From positions 1 to 39,877 of IMG/VR virus record IMGVR_UViG_3300028558_000055: a stretch of DNA of 39,877 nucleotides. One strand, written 5' to 3'. The notes under the pieces are model-generated. The model was not told the DNA's origin. It did not search any database and saw only the letters and a list, made by a program, of their open reading frames with translations. This document shows positions 31,534-39,877 of this stretch, one piece after another (the first letter of the stretch is position 1; each line of letters opens with the position of its first letter). The position numbers and the translations under genes are program-made. This DNA comes from a virus.

Positions 31534-31910
31534 CGCTCCACATCCACCACGGACGCGAGGAGTCGCGTCACCGTGCCGCCTTCACTGTAGTCGAGCGTGT
31601 ATGCGGCCCGCACAAACGGCAGCGCCGCAGACTGCGTCGGGGTGCGTGCGAACGCCATGTAGGCCGCGCCACCAGTCCCGGTGACCACCACCGTGCCGGC
31701 GACCGCGGCCATGGTGAACGTCGGCGTGCCGGCGCTGGTGTCGACCGGCTGCCCTTCCCGGTTCCAGCCGAGATAGAACGCCCAGCTCTGTCCGGCTTGG
31801 ATGACGAGCGGATAGTCGGCCGGTGCGATAGTGACGCCGGTTGTCGACACCACGACGCCGCTATCGGGAGTCGTGGTCACAGTGGCGCGTAGTGCATCGT
31901 TAACGCTCAT
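31530..31910 (-). CDS. Beta-rich small protein, BppU-like N-domain style
   Basis: A 126-residue protein. V-I-Q-A-G-Q-S-W-A-F-Y-L-G-W-N-R-E-G-Q-P-V-D (about 36-57) matches the motif of phage proteins in which V-x-Q-G-D-x-F-x-L-x-I-x-W is followed by G-x-P-x-D-L/T, the N-terminal domain of BppU-like baseplate and fibre-adaptor proteins. It then continues as beta strands. The ATG at 31910 overlaps the stop of the exported protein as ATGA; the longer frame upstream is a shadow. It lies just before the terminase genes, which is an unusual place for a baseplate-type protein. Confidence 0.65.
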   Translation of the reverse strand: MSVNDALRATVTTTPDSGVVVSTTGVTIAPADYPLVIQAGQSWAFYLGWNREGQPVDTSAGTPTFTMAAVAGTVVVTGTGGAAYMAFARTPTQSAALPFVRAAYTLDYSEGGTVTRLLASVVDVER

Positions 31911-32335
31911 GGCGTCGTTCCTCCTCCAACCACCGCCCCGCGCTGCACATGCAGACCAACCACGCACAGCGGGCGGTTGCCGTCGCTATCGAGCGGGCGG
32001 ATGCGAATCTCGTAACTCTTCCCGGTGCGGCAGCCGCTGACGGCGCAGCCCTGATCGGGGGAGAGCGTAAAGGCGGCGTCGGTGCCGCTTGTGCTCGAGG
32101 CGGTCAAGATCGCACTCGGCGCCCCGTCGTTTCGCGGCGTGCCGGTCTCAGTCACCGTGATCCAGTTCGCCGGCTGCGAGCCGGTGTCGACGAGCGAGCG
32201 CGCAACAAATCGGCAGCCGAAACTGTCAATCTCGACCGGGTCCATCACGATGCCGTTGGTCGGCTTTTGCGGTGGCGCCGGCTGTGCAACCGCAAGCGCT
32301 GGCACCAGCAGCGCGACCCAGAGTATACGCGTCAT
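31907..32335 (-). CDS. Small exported protein with signal peptide
   Basis: A 142-residue protein that starts [19 protein letters not shown], a Sec signal peptide with cleavage likely after A17. The mature part is beta-rich, with four cysteines (in [15 protein letters not shown] and L-C-V-V-G) and F-V-A-R-S-L-V-D and [10 protein letters not shown] segments. Cysteines plus signal peptide suggest a folded periplasmic or extracellular product. It is coupled to both neighbours by ATGA overlaps. Family not recognised. Confidence 0.75.
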   Translation of the reverse strand: MTRILWVALLVPALAVAQPAPPQKPTNGIVMDPVEIDSFGCRFVARSLVDTGSQPANWITVTETGTPRNDGAPSAILTASSTSGTDAAFTLSPDQGCAVSGCRTGKSYEIRIRPLDSDGNRPLCVVGLHVQRGAVVGGGTTP

Positions 32336-32976
32336 TCAAACCACCTCCGTCGCGAGAACTCCCACCAGTGCCGTCGTTCCGCATAAAATTGCCGATCGGG
32401 TTGGGCGCGATCCCATACACGTCGCCGATCGACCTCGAAGCGCCGCGAGCGCTCCATGCCGAAGAGGAGCCGCGGCGTGATACCGGGCGTCCCCACGGTC
32501 GGCGTATTGCTGGCAAGCGGCGTCGGCGTCGGCGTGTTGGTCGGTAGCGGCGTGAACGTCGCCGTCGCGGTCCTGGTCGGCGTATCCGTGACCGTCGGTG
32601 TCTCGGTCCGCGTATAGGTCCACGTCGCCGTCGCCGTATTCGTATCGACCGGCGTGTTCGTATTGGTTGCCGTCGGCGTCGGCGTTTTGGTGAAGGTGCG
32701 CGTTGGGGTGTTGGTCACGGTGCCGGTATCGGTCGGCGTGTTGGTGACCGTCCCCGTGTTGGTCGCGGTCGAGCCCACCGGCGGCGTGTCGGTTGCCGTG
32801 GGGGTCAAGGTCGCGGTTGGGGTGTCCGTGACGGTATGGGTCGGCAATAGGTCGCCGCTGTCGCAGCCCTGACAATCGAACCCCTGCCCCGAAAAGCCAT
32901 GCGCGCGCATCGCAACGAAGAGCGACAGCAAGAAGAGTGTCGCGATCAGGAGTTTGATGTCGGAGAAGCGCCACAC
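32332..32976 (-). CDS. Thr-Pro-rich repeat protein with N-terminal anchor
   Basis: A 214-residue protein. Residues 7-27 are hydrophobic ([16 protein letters not shown]) and may be a membrane anchor or uncleaved signal, with D-C-Q-G-C just after. Residues 47-162 are a low-complexity tract of T-P-T, T-N-T and T-A-T units. The C-terminal 45 residues are basic and aromatic ([14 protein letters not shown]). Such tracts are usually flexible, extended linkers, often glycosylated, between a surface anchor and a domain. It sits 8 bases after the SGNH-like gene and overlaps the next start as ATGA. Confidence 0.7.
   Translation of the reverse strand: MWRFSDIKLLIATLFLLSLFVAMRAHGFSGQGFDCQGCDSGDLLPTHTVTDTPTATLTPTATDTPPVGSTATNTGTVTNTPTDTGTVTNTPTRTFTKTPTPTATNTNTPVDTNTATATWTYTRTETPTVTDTPTRTATATFTPLPTNTPTPTPLASNTPTVGTPGITPRLLFGMERSRRFEVDRRRVWDRAQPDRQFYAERRHWWEFSRRRWFE
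32491..32838 (-). repeat. Thr-Pro coding repeat tract
   Basis: DNA of this stretch encodes dozens of short Thr-Pro, Thr-Asn-Thr and Thr-Ala-Thr units and is correspondingly repetitive (recurring gtcggcgt/gtgttggt patterns on the plus strand). Such tracts slip easily during replication, so length may vary between related phages. Confidence 0.7.
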
Positions 32977-32984
32977 TCATGACC

Positions 32985-35900
32985 TCATGGCGTCGGCGTC
33001 GGCTGCTGACACACGCGACTCTTGGCGGTCGGTGACGTGCCGATGATGGGGGTGGCCGCAGCGCAGACAGGATCCGCATACCGGCCGCCGTCCCTGGTGC
33101 AGTCCGCATCGATCTCGCACGCCTGCCAGACGCCATCGGCGGCACACACGTCGCCGTGGTCGTAGCCGAGGCAGTCCGCCGTCGTGTTGCAGGGCGTCTT
33201 CTGCCGCGTGCAGAGCGGCGGCACCATCTCGCGCGAGCAGGTGCCCGATGCGCACAGCGAATCCTTGGCCGGCCGCTTGCGGGCGCGGGTGTTGTCGCCT
33301 GCGGGGCAGAGGCTCAGCTGCTCCCCGACGCAGCGCTTGTCGGTGCCGGCGCCGGGGTCGATGTCCTCGCAGGTGAAACCGGCCGCACAGTCGCTATCGA
33401 CCGAGCAGCCGCAGGCGTTCACACCCGGCGTGCGCGTCCCGCAGGCACCTGCTCGCGCGGTGTAGGTTGGCGCGGGCGTCGGCGACGGGCTGGCACCGAT
33501 GACCGTCGGCACTGGCGTCGGCTTGGTGCAATCCGCGTTCGTCGTGCACGCGACGTCACAGAAGCCGCAGACATCCGAGGTATCCCCCGAACAGACCGGA
33601 TAGAGGCGATTGAACGACGCGGCGGCAATGCGGCTCGTCTCGGTCGCGCCGCCGATGAAGTTGTGAATGCCGTCGAACACCAGCGAGCCGAAGGTCGCGC
33701 CCGCAATGCGGTCATCGGCGTACTTCGAGGCGAAGTGCGTATCGGCGACGATCGGCGCCGTGCGCAGGATGTCCTTGGCGAGCCGCACCGTATAGTTCGC
33801 CATCTCCTCATCGGCGCCCATCTGGAATGACTCGACGTAGGGCATCTGCATGCGGTGCGCGCCGGCGGCGAGCACGGTTGCGGTAATCGACTGCTGGCGC
33901 GCGACCTCCAGATCCGAGCGCAGCCCGCCGGGTGAACTTGCCAGCCGCTTGGCGTCGAGGAGCTGCGTCGCCGCGCTCGTGTCGATCGCGTAGTTGAAGC
34001 CGGTCCCGCAGGCGTAGCAGGTGCCCGTGCCCGTGTTGCAGAGACCGCCCATGGCGCCGGCAGGCGAGCAGTCCGCGTCGGTTGCGCAGGTGATCGAGGC
34101 GCAGGTCGGCGTGCAGTACTTCGTGCCGCCGCTGACGCAGTTATTGTGCTGGCAATTCCCGCACGTGCCGTAGGCATCGTCCCAGGTGCCGTCGGTCGAC
34201 TCGTACGAGACGCACGTGCCCGAGGGGCAATCGCCGTCCGCGTTGCACCGCTCGTAGTGCTGGCCCGACTGCACCACGTTGATGCCGCCGCTCACGCACG
34301 TGCCCTGGTGATAGCAGCTCTGCGTCGAGGGGCTTGTGCACTGGCCGCATTGGTCGTCGTACTGGCACGGCCACACTGGATCTTGATGCCCACTGCAATA
34401 GCCGGTGCATTTCGAGCCTGTGCCGTAGTGGCTATCGCCAGTGCAGTCCGCGTCGGCCGTGCACGTCTTGCGCGTCACCTGGTAGGTGGTCGGCGTGGTC
34501 GCCGCCAGGGGGCAGGCTTGGCGATACCAGCGGTCGTTCAAGACCGGCACCTGCAGACCGAAGATGTTCGATGACGCGGTGCATTCCGCGATGCCGTAAC
34601 CGATCGCCTCGTTCAGCCCGCAGATGTCGATGACGTAGTCGGCCGCGTACCGCGTGCACGTCTGTCCGGTCGGGCAATCGCCGTCGAGCTCACAGGACTG
34701 CGTGGTGGTCGCCGAGCAGTGCCCCCAGTCGCCACGGATCAGGCGGCAGGGCGGCGCATGGCTATGCGGGTCGGCGATGATTGCCGGCAGCACCGAGCCC
34801 CACCACTGCGCGGGCATGGTGTCGCGCCCGCAGTTGATCAGGTTGGTAACCTGTGGCGCCTTGACTGAGAATTGATTGACCCAGTTGAGCGCGGTCAGGC
34901 ACAGCGCCGTGGTGCCGCAGGTGCAATCGGCGGAAGTTTCGCACTGCATCGAGCAGGTGCCACTGACGCAGGCGCCGCCGTCGCAGTCCGCATCGGAGGT
35001 GCACGCGGCCGTACATGCACTCGTGCCGTCGATTGACAGACACGTCCCCGTCTTGGTGCCGCGCGTAATCGAGTCGCAGCCGGTGACCACGGTCACGACG
35101 CCGTCGCCGTTGAGATCCTGCACATTGCGGTCGGCCTGCGGGCTTGGCGTGGTGACATCGATGTACGCCATGGCGGCGGTGCAGCGCACGTTGCTTGCGC
35201 CCGCCGACCAGCGGTCATAGCCGAGCTGCAACGCGTCAATGGTCGACTCGGTCCACGCGACATCCCCGCTGCCGAAGTCGGTGGCGAGCGTCTGCGAGAG
35301 GATCGTGCCGGCGCTGCTACTCACCACGGTCCCGTTGGGCCCTACCGTGTCGGTGCCGTTCGAGCGCCACGAGAGCCGGATATTATCGCTCGAGGACGTG
35401 CCGCAGCAGTTGACCACGCCGCGCACCGAGGCGACCGACGCGGAGGTGGCCAGTGGCGTCAGGTCCGTCAGGCCGAACTGGTCGATGCCGGTGCTGGCAC
35501 TCTTCTGGCGCGTGTCGCCGGCAGTGCAGCTGGTAGCCGTTCCGCCGCCGGACCAGTCGTTCAGGCAGTCCCAGGCGGTGCTGCTCGGCGCGCAGGTGTT
35601 CGACCAGTTGCTGATCGTGTTGCCGTTGGCGTTTGGGAAGAGCGCTTCGAGATAGCCGACGCCGATCGGGTGCAGGTTGTCGACCACGAAATCGTCGACG
35701 TCGAGGGTGTAGGCGGGAAAGCTCGCGTAGTTGGCTACCGCGCCGGTTGCGGGCGAGCCAATGCCGGCGCCCGCAATATCGCAGGCGTTCCCGGCGCAGC
35801 TATCGGGCGCGTTCAGATCCAGGCTGAACGTCTCGGTCGGTGTGCCGTCGACATACAGGGAGCACGCGACCGTATCGGCCGTGAGAATCTGCCCCATCTC

Positions 35901-36965
35901 GACGGCATGGCCAGCGAGTGTGCTGGCGCAGTTGACCGTCGCTGAATTGGTGGCGGGGTAACTGGAGAAATCCAGATCGCCCGGCTCCTTGCCGTGATAC
36001 TGCGGGTGGTAGCTGAAGCACCCGGCGCTATCGACGGCGACCGTGAGATAGCAGCCAATCTCGCTGTCTTGCTTGATGGTGAGCGCGACCACCGACTGCC
36101 CGGCGGGGATGGTCGGCGTCGTCTTCCAGTACAGGCGCGCATAGGCGCGGTCAGACAGATCCGCATCGAGCGTTGCCGGCGTGCTCCATGATTCGGCGGT
36201 GTTGGCCGTGGTGCTGAGGTGCAGCCCCGCCGCGCCGTGCACGGCCGCCGCGCTGGTGTATTCCGGCGAGCCGACTTCTACCCCGTCCTCCGCGGTCTGC
36301 GTGTCCCAGCCAGTGACGAAGACGCGGCCGGCCGGCGGGCTGTAGGAAATCGAGACGCGGAGCGCATCGACCAGCGCGGCGCGTGTGGTGGTCGCGTTGG
36401 TGTTCAGCACACTGACGGCGATGCCGAAGTCCGTGTCGCGAATGTCGGCGGGCGTCCACGACACGCCCCAGAGATCGAACGAGCCGCCGCAGCTCTTGAA
36501 CGTGTCCGCGCCGGTCCATGCGCCGACACAGCCCGTGCCGGTCGCGCGACTGGTCGACGCGATCGTGCCGTCGGATTTGATCGCGCGAATGTCCTGCACG
36601 ATGATGGTCGGCCCGCCCTGCTGCACCTCCAGCTCGGCGGTGATGCCCTGGATGACCTTCGCATCGTCGAGCGGGGTGGTGGTGAAGCCGAAGCCCGTGC
36701 ACTTCAGCCACTGCGACTGCGCGGAGGCGGCGAGACTCGCGGAGGCACGCGCGTCGTCGGACGCCTGCGCGTTACTGGCGCTGGTCCAGGCTGTGCGACC
36801 GACGCAGGCGCCGCTGGTGCAGGTCGCCGACGAGGGGCAATCCGCAGAGGTCGTGCACGTGTTGTAGGTGACGCAGGTGGATGGATAGTTCGGCGGGTTG
36901 GTAGTGACGGCGTGCGCGGTGGTCGAGATGAGCAGCGCAGCGATGAGAACGACGGCGCGCATCAC
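32985..36965 (-). CDS. Cysteine-rich exported SGNH-hydrolase-like protein
   Basis: A 1326-residue protein with a Sec signal peptide (residues 1-19, ending A-H-A). Residues 30-55 hold a small Cys module; 60-600 are beta-rich structural modules. From about 620 there is a split SGNH/GDSL hydrolase pattern: G629-C-D-S632-I-T (block I), N711-C-G713 (block II), G783-L-N785-E (block III) and D1098-G-I-H1101 (block V, catalytic Asp and His). Between blocks lie many cysteine-rich modules of the T-x-D-A-D-C type (about 650-690 and 740-985), with more at 1120-1320. The SGNH span of about 500 residues is more than twice normal. Such enzymes de-esterify surface polysaccharide, so host glycan deacetylation is a reasonable guess. 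The ATG overlaps the fibre-like gene (ATGA). The hydrolase call depends on these motifs only. Confidence 0.72.
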   Translation of the reverse strand: MMRAVVLIAALLISTTAHAVTTNPPNYPSTCVTYNTCTTSADCPSSATCTSGACVGRTAWTSASNAQASDDARASASLAASAQSQWLKCTGFGFTTTPLDDAKVIQGITAELEVQQGGPTIIVQDIRAIKSDGTIASTSRATGTGCVGAWTGADTFKSCGGSFDLWGVSWTPADIRDTDFGIAVSVLNTNATTTRAALVDALRVSISYSPPAGRVFVTGWDTQTAEDGVEVGSPEYTSAAAVHGAAGLHLSTTANTAESWSTPATLDADLSDRAYARLYWKTTPTIPAGQSVVALTIKQDSEIGCYLTVAVDSAGCFSYHPQYHGKEPGDLDFSSYPATNSATVNCASTLAGHAVEMGQILTADTVACSLYVDGTPTETFSLDLNAPDSCAGNACDIAGAGIGSPATGAVANYASFPAYTLDVDDFVVDNLHPIGVGYLEALFPNANGNTISNWSNTCAPSSTAWDCLNDWSGGGTATSCTAGDTRQKSASTGIDQFGLTDLTPLATSASVASVRGVVNCCGTSSSDNIRLSWRSNGTDTVGPNGTVVSSSAGTILSQTLATDFGSGDVAWTESTIDALQLGYDRWSAGASNVRCTAAMAYIDVTTPSPQADRNVQDLNGDGVVTVVTGCDSITRGTKTGTCLSIDGTSACTAACTSDADCDGGACVSGTCSMQCETSADCTCGTTALCLTALNWVNQFSVKAPQVTNLINCGRDTMPAQWWGSVLPAIIADPHSHAPPCRLIRGDWGHCSATTTQSCELDGDCPTGQTCTRYAADYVIDICGLNEAIGYGIAECTASSNIFGLQVPVLNDRWYRQACPLAATTPTTYQVTRKTCTADADCTGDSHYGTGSKCTGYCSGHQDPVWPCQYDDQCGQCTSPSTQSCYHQGTCVSGGINVVQSGQHYERCNADGDCPSGTCVSYESTDGTWDDAYGTCGNCQHNNCVSGGTKYCTPTCASITCATDADCSPAGAMGGLCNTGTGTCYACGTGFNYAIDTSAATQLLDAKRLASSPGGLRSDLEVARQQSITATVLAAGAHRMQMPYVESFQMGADEEMANYTVRLAKDILRTAPIVADTHFASKYADDRIAGATFGSLVFDGIHNFIGGATETSRIAAASFNRLYPVCSGDTSDVCGFCDVACTTNADCTKPTPVPTVIGASPSPTPAPTYTARAGACGTRTPGVNACGCSVDSDCAAGFTCEDIDPGAGTDKRCVGEQLSLCPAGDNTRARKRPAKDSLCASGTCSREMVPPLCTRQKTPCNTTADCLGYDHGDVCAADGVWQACEIDADCTRDGGRYADPVCAAATPIIGTSPTAKSRVCQQPTPTP

Positions 36966-39877
36966 TGCAGAGCGACCGCTTGGTCAGCCAGGTTCTCGAC
37001 CCAAAACGTCAGCAGTGGATAGCCGGTCGATGGGGTCAGGGAGGAGTTCGCATTGACGCTCACGACCACCGGATTGGCGGTGCCGATCGTCCAGGCGCTG
37101 GTGAGCGTCCCCGTCGAGAGCGTCTGCGTGCTCGCGGCCGTCTCGGTGACTGTCGAGGTGACCGTGCCGGCCTTGTTGACGCCGGTGTAATGCACCTGCC
37201 CCGATTCGACCTGGTAATCGGTGCCGTTGGTGACGATCACCGAGTAGTGGATGATGCCCGCAACCGTTGACCCGCTTGCCGCCGTCGCGTTCAGCACTGC
37301 GGTCGCCGAGTTGTTGGTCAGGATGCGCTTGCCGCCCAGCACCAGCCGATCGACCATCGTCTGATCGCTCGTGCCGGATGCGGTCGCGCGGGTCGGCGTC
37401 TGCAGCGAGATGAGGCTCTTGCCCTGGCCGGTCGGGACACCCGGCTGCAGCGTCAGCGTGCCGCCGTTCTTGTCGGTGGCGCCCGTGGTCGCTGCGCTGG
37501 CACTGATCGTGAGACCGTTGCCAGCCGTGTTGCTCGTCGTCTGGCGTTCGAGCCCGATCGTGCGCGCCGCTTGGCCGCCGATCGACACATCGAACGACGG
37601 CAGCGCGCCCGAGGCGACCTGGAAACCGGCGCGGTTGTTGTTGTAGACGCCGAAGTCCGGCACGCCGAAAACCGAGTTCCCGCCGTTGTTGGTGTAGAGC
37701 AGGATGTCGCCGTTGAAGGCGCCAGTCGTGATGTCACCAGCGGTCAGGAGAAGGCTACCGCCAGTGATGCTAACCTCGTTGCCTAGGTGCTGGATGCAGC
37801 CACCGCGCGTGTCGCTGACGGCGCCCGCCGCGCAGGTGTTGAGGGCTTGGTTGTCGCTCCCGTCGCTGGTGTTGCCGCCGGCAAGGGTCTGGCCGCTACT
37901 GCGGCCGGCCAGGAGCGGATAGGGGCGCTGCACCGCGCCACCCGCGTACCACTTCAGCTCGTAGGGAGACGTGGAATCGATGGCGAAGACGCCGTTACTT
38001 GCCGGACTACTGGCCGTGATCGGCAGCTTGATCGCCGCGCTGTTCGTGTTCAGGTCAATGACCTGCGCGCCGGAGAACGTGAGCGTGTTCGCCATCTCGG
38101 TTGCGTCGATCTCCGAGCCGAAGGCGTTGTCGGTCGCAGCCCAGGTGTTCGTCGCAACGCACAGGTACTCGCGCGCACCGAGGCCGCCGGCCGGGAGGTT
38201 GTAGACATCACCAGCCGTGCAGGTGCCGGGCACGCTCGAACCATTCGGGGGGCGGAGCGTGGCGGCGGTGAAAACCTCGGTTCCACTGAAGGTCTTGTTG
38301 CCGCTGATCGACTGCGTGCCGGTCAGGGTGACGAAGTCGTCGTCGGTGGTCGCCGCGTTGATCTCCGCTGCGGTGTCCCACTTCGTGTCGATCGTGACGC
38401 CGCTTGCCACTTCGGTCGTGGATACGCAGCCCGTGCAGGTCACCTCGCTTGCGGTGATGGTGCCGGTACCCGTGGTGCCGAGGGAGGCGCCCGAGCCGAC
38501 CAGCATGGCGGCGGCGGTGTTGGTGCCGCTGGTGAGCGACGAGAACGGGCCGCCGGTCTGGTCCGCCGTGCAGCCCTCGACATTGCCAGACGCATCGACG
38601 CCGAGCGGATATTGCCCGGCGGAGCAGTTGGTGCCGTTGGCGGCAAGCGCGGTGGCGGTCGCGGCGAGCGTGACCGTGATGTTGTCGGGGATTTGCGCGT
38701 CAGTGGCTGAGCCAGAGAGGTTGCTGAACGCCACCTGCGCGCAGGTCAAATTGCCGCTTGCCGCAATCGTCGTGGCGAACTGGTTGGCTGAGCAATCCGT
38801 GGGATTTGCCGCCAAGGCCGTCGCCGTCGAGGCGTTGCCCGTCACGGCTCCCGTCAGGTTGCCGGTGATCGTGGCGTCAAACGTGTAGCCGCCAGTTGCG
38901 CCGGTGAATTCCAGATCGTTGCCGGTTGCGTCGTAGGTGATCGTGATGTCACCCGAGCCGCCTTCGATCTTCAGGCCCGCGCCGTTGGCCGGCTCGGTGC
39001 CAGTCGCGTCCGCGTCGATCGTCCACGTGGTGGTATTCGTGCCGCTCGGCATCTGCGCTGCGGTGGCCGCGCCCGACAGGTCGGAGAACGCGGGCTGTGC
39101 GCAGGTCAGGTTGCCGTTCGCGGCAATGGTGGTCGCGAATTGGCTCGCGCTACAGTCGGTCGGATTGGCCGCCAAGGCGGTTGCAGCGGTCGCCAGGTCG
39201 ACGGTGATGCTGTTCGGAATCTGCGCGTCGGTCGCGCTGCCCGAGAGATCGGAAAATGCCGGCTGCGCACACGTGAGATTGCCGGAGGCGGCGATCGCTG
39301 TGGCGTACTGCGTCGCCGAGCAGTCGGTCGGGTTCGCATTCAGCGCGAGTGCGGTCGTTGCGGGTCCGCCTTCGCTCGCCGAGCCGGCGTAGTTGAAGGC
39401 GACCATGGGCGCGGTGACCTTGTCGCTGCCGATTGCGGTGACGCCGGAATCGTTGATCGTGACATCGCCCGTGACCGCGACATACGCGCCCGTATTCGCG
39501 CCGGTGCCGACGAGCAGCTTCGCATCGCCGATGACCGACGTGCCGGTGTTCGGAATGTGAAAGAAGTCCGACGTCCCGACGCACAGCACCCACGTGTCGG
39601 TTGCCGACTCGTCGATGTCGATCAGGCAGGCTTGCCCGGTGTTGCACGAGGCGGCGCAGGTCGGGTTCGGCGTGACATCGGTTGCGTTGTGGTCGAGGCG
39701 GATGAAGTTGGGCAGTCCGTTGGCGTTTTGGTCGCGCGCCGCGATGGTGTCGGCCGCAAGCTGTCCCGTGGCGCCGCTGCTCGTGAAGCTCGCGCCGACG
39801 TCGGTCGGCGTGGACGCGAACGCGCGCCCCGCCACCAGCAGCGCGGCGACAAGCCACCAGACCTGCCGCCGCGCCAT
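36962..39877 (-). CDS. Repetitive fibre-like exported protein
   Basis: A 971-residue protein whose ATG is the last base triplet of the window. It has a signal peptide (M-A-R-R-Q-V-W-W-L-V-A-A-L-L-V-A-G-R-A-F-A). Residues 177-440 contain four copies of a 35- to 53-residue module with an N-P-T-D-C-S-A-x-Q-F/Y and a G-N-L-T-C-A-Q pair. The rest is Thr/Ser/Gly/Asn-rich beta sequence with V-T-G-D-V-T-I-N-D-S-G-V-T-A-I-G and D-D-F-V-T-L-T-G-T-Q-S-I-S-G-N-K-T-F-S-G (about 520), a hallmark of phage tail fibre shafts. It probably forms a surface fibre, but the export signal is unexpected. It is coupled to the SGNH-like gene by ATGA. Confidence 0.78.
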   Translation of the reverse strand: MARRQVWWLVAALLVAGRAFASTPTDVGASFTSSGATGQLAADTIAARDQNANGLPNFIRLDHNATDVTPNPTCAASCNTGQACLIDIDESATDTWVLCVGTSDFFHIPNTGTSVIGDAKLLVGTGANTGAYVAVTGDVTINDSGVTAIGSDKVTAPMVAFNYAGSASEGGPATTALALNANPTDCSATQYATAIAASGNLTCAQPAFSDLSGSATDAQIPNSITVDLATAATALAANPTDCSASQFATTIAANGNLTCAQPAFSDLSGAATAAQMPSGTNTTTWTIDADATGTEPANGAGLKIEGGSGDITITYDATGNDLEFTGATGGYTFDATITGNLTGAVTGNASTATALAANPTDCSANQFATTIAASGNLTCAQVAFSNLSGSATDAQIPDNITVTLAATATALAANGTNCSAGQYPLGVDASGNVEGCTADQTGGPFSSLTSGTNTAAAMLVGSGASLGTTGTGTITASEVTCTGCVSTTEVASGVTIDTKWDTAAEINAATTDDDFVTLTGTQSISGNKTFSGTEVFTAATLRPPNGSSVPGTCTAGDVYNLPAGGLGAREYLCVATNTWAATDNAFGSEIDATEMANTLTFSGAQVIDLNTNSAAIKLPITASSPASNGVFAIDSTSPYELKWYAGGAVQRPYPLLAGRSSGQTLAGGNTSDGSDNQALNTCAAGAVSDTRGGCIQHLGNEVSITGGSLLLTAGDITTGAFNGDILLYTNNGGNSVFGVPDFGVYNNNRAGFQVASGALPSFDVSIGGQAARTIGLERQTTSNTAGNGLTISASAATTGATDKNGGTLTLQPGVPTGQGKSLISLQTPTRATASGTSDQTMVDRLVLGGKRILTNNSATAVLNATAASGSTVAGIIHYSVIVTNGTDYQVESGQVHYTGVNKAGTVTSTVTETAASTQTLSTGTLTSAWTIGTANPVVVSVNANSSLTPSTGYPLLTFWVENLADQAVALQ
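38558..39349 (-). repeat. Four-copy fibre module repeat
   Basis: Copies at about 39349-39191, 39181-39047, 38821-38663 and 38656-38558 encode the N-P-T-D-C-S-A / G-N-L-T-C-A-Q module. The first three are closely related; the fourth is shorter and diverged. Between copies 2 and 3 is a unique 75-residue insert. Each copy contributes two cysteines, which may pair within the module. Confidence 0.8.

Noticed and set aside
32336-33145. Asp/His/Arg-rich frame overlapping the Thr-Pro repeat gene
   Set aside because: Frame-shifted reading of the Thr-Pro repeats gives regular D-R-H-G units; an artefact of the repeat DNA.
1-39877. CRISPR arrays, rRNA genes, insertion sequences, integrase or attachment sites
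   Set aside because: No regularly spaced direct repeats, rRNA-like sequence, transposase or integrase motif was seen anywhere in the window.

Overview
The window looks like the structural and lysis half of a tailed (siphovirus-like) bacteriophage or prophage genome from uncultivated, high-GC material. Almost every gene lies on the minus strand, so the phage map reads from the right end of the window to the left. Genes are very tightly packed, and many junctions are ATGA, GTGA or TGATG overlaps. No integrase, repressor, replication or recombination gene is visible, so this is probably only part of the genome.

Layout in transcription order (right to left). (1) 39877-31907: four large or secreted-looking proteins with Sec-type N-termini: a repetitive fibre-like protein, a 1326-residue cysteine-rich SGNH-hydrolase-like protein, a Thr-Pro-rich repeat protein and a small exported protein. 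(2) 31910-27591: a small beta protein, terminase small and large subunits (GTA-like TerL), portal, and SPP1 gp7/Mu F-like minor head protein. (3) 27577-22983: an unusual cassette of a GT4 glycosyltransferase, two GT2 glycosyltransferases, a SAM methyltransferase, a radical-SAM/SPASM enzyme and two small proteins, closed by a rho-independent terminator. (4) 22846-19713: prohead protease, scaffold with a nested internal start, DUF2190-like decoration protein, major capsid protein and small accessory proteins. (5) 19704-16009: a small beta protein, connector, tail completion and tail terminator candidates, tail tube, and tail assembly chaperones with a -1 programmed frameshift (A AAA AAC followed by a stem-loop). 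(6) 15458-16012: a single plus-strand gene for a secreted EF-hand/dockerin-like protein, wedged between the chaperones and the tape measure as a moron. (7) 15415-5230: tape measure, distal tail protein, tail hub with LamG-like and CBM-like domains, and another fibre with a signal peptide. (8) 5230-914: small proteins, holin candidates, GH24 endolysin, an HExxH peptidase-like protein, a DUF5664 (dATP/dGTP diphosphohydrolase-like) protein, a Zn-motif/HTH/metallophosphoesterase fusion, a hydrophobic protein and a lipoprotein. A plus-strand Cys-rich phage protein (478-894) converges on this operon, and 1-477 has no recognisable gene.

Host: the C-N-G-D-G EF-hand with a following Pro-Thr linker, the D-A-D-C cysteine repeats and the Thr-Pro-rich tract resemble proteins I associate with deltaproteobacteria-like lineages such as Myxococcota and Binatota. 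This is an inference from protein style, not a demonstrated host.

The least expected parts are the sugar/radical-SAM cassette inside the head operon, the SGNH hydrolase interrupted by cysteine-rich repeats, the recurrent export signals on fibre-like proteins, and the opposite-strand dockerin moron.
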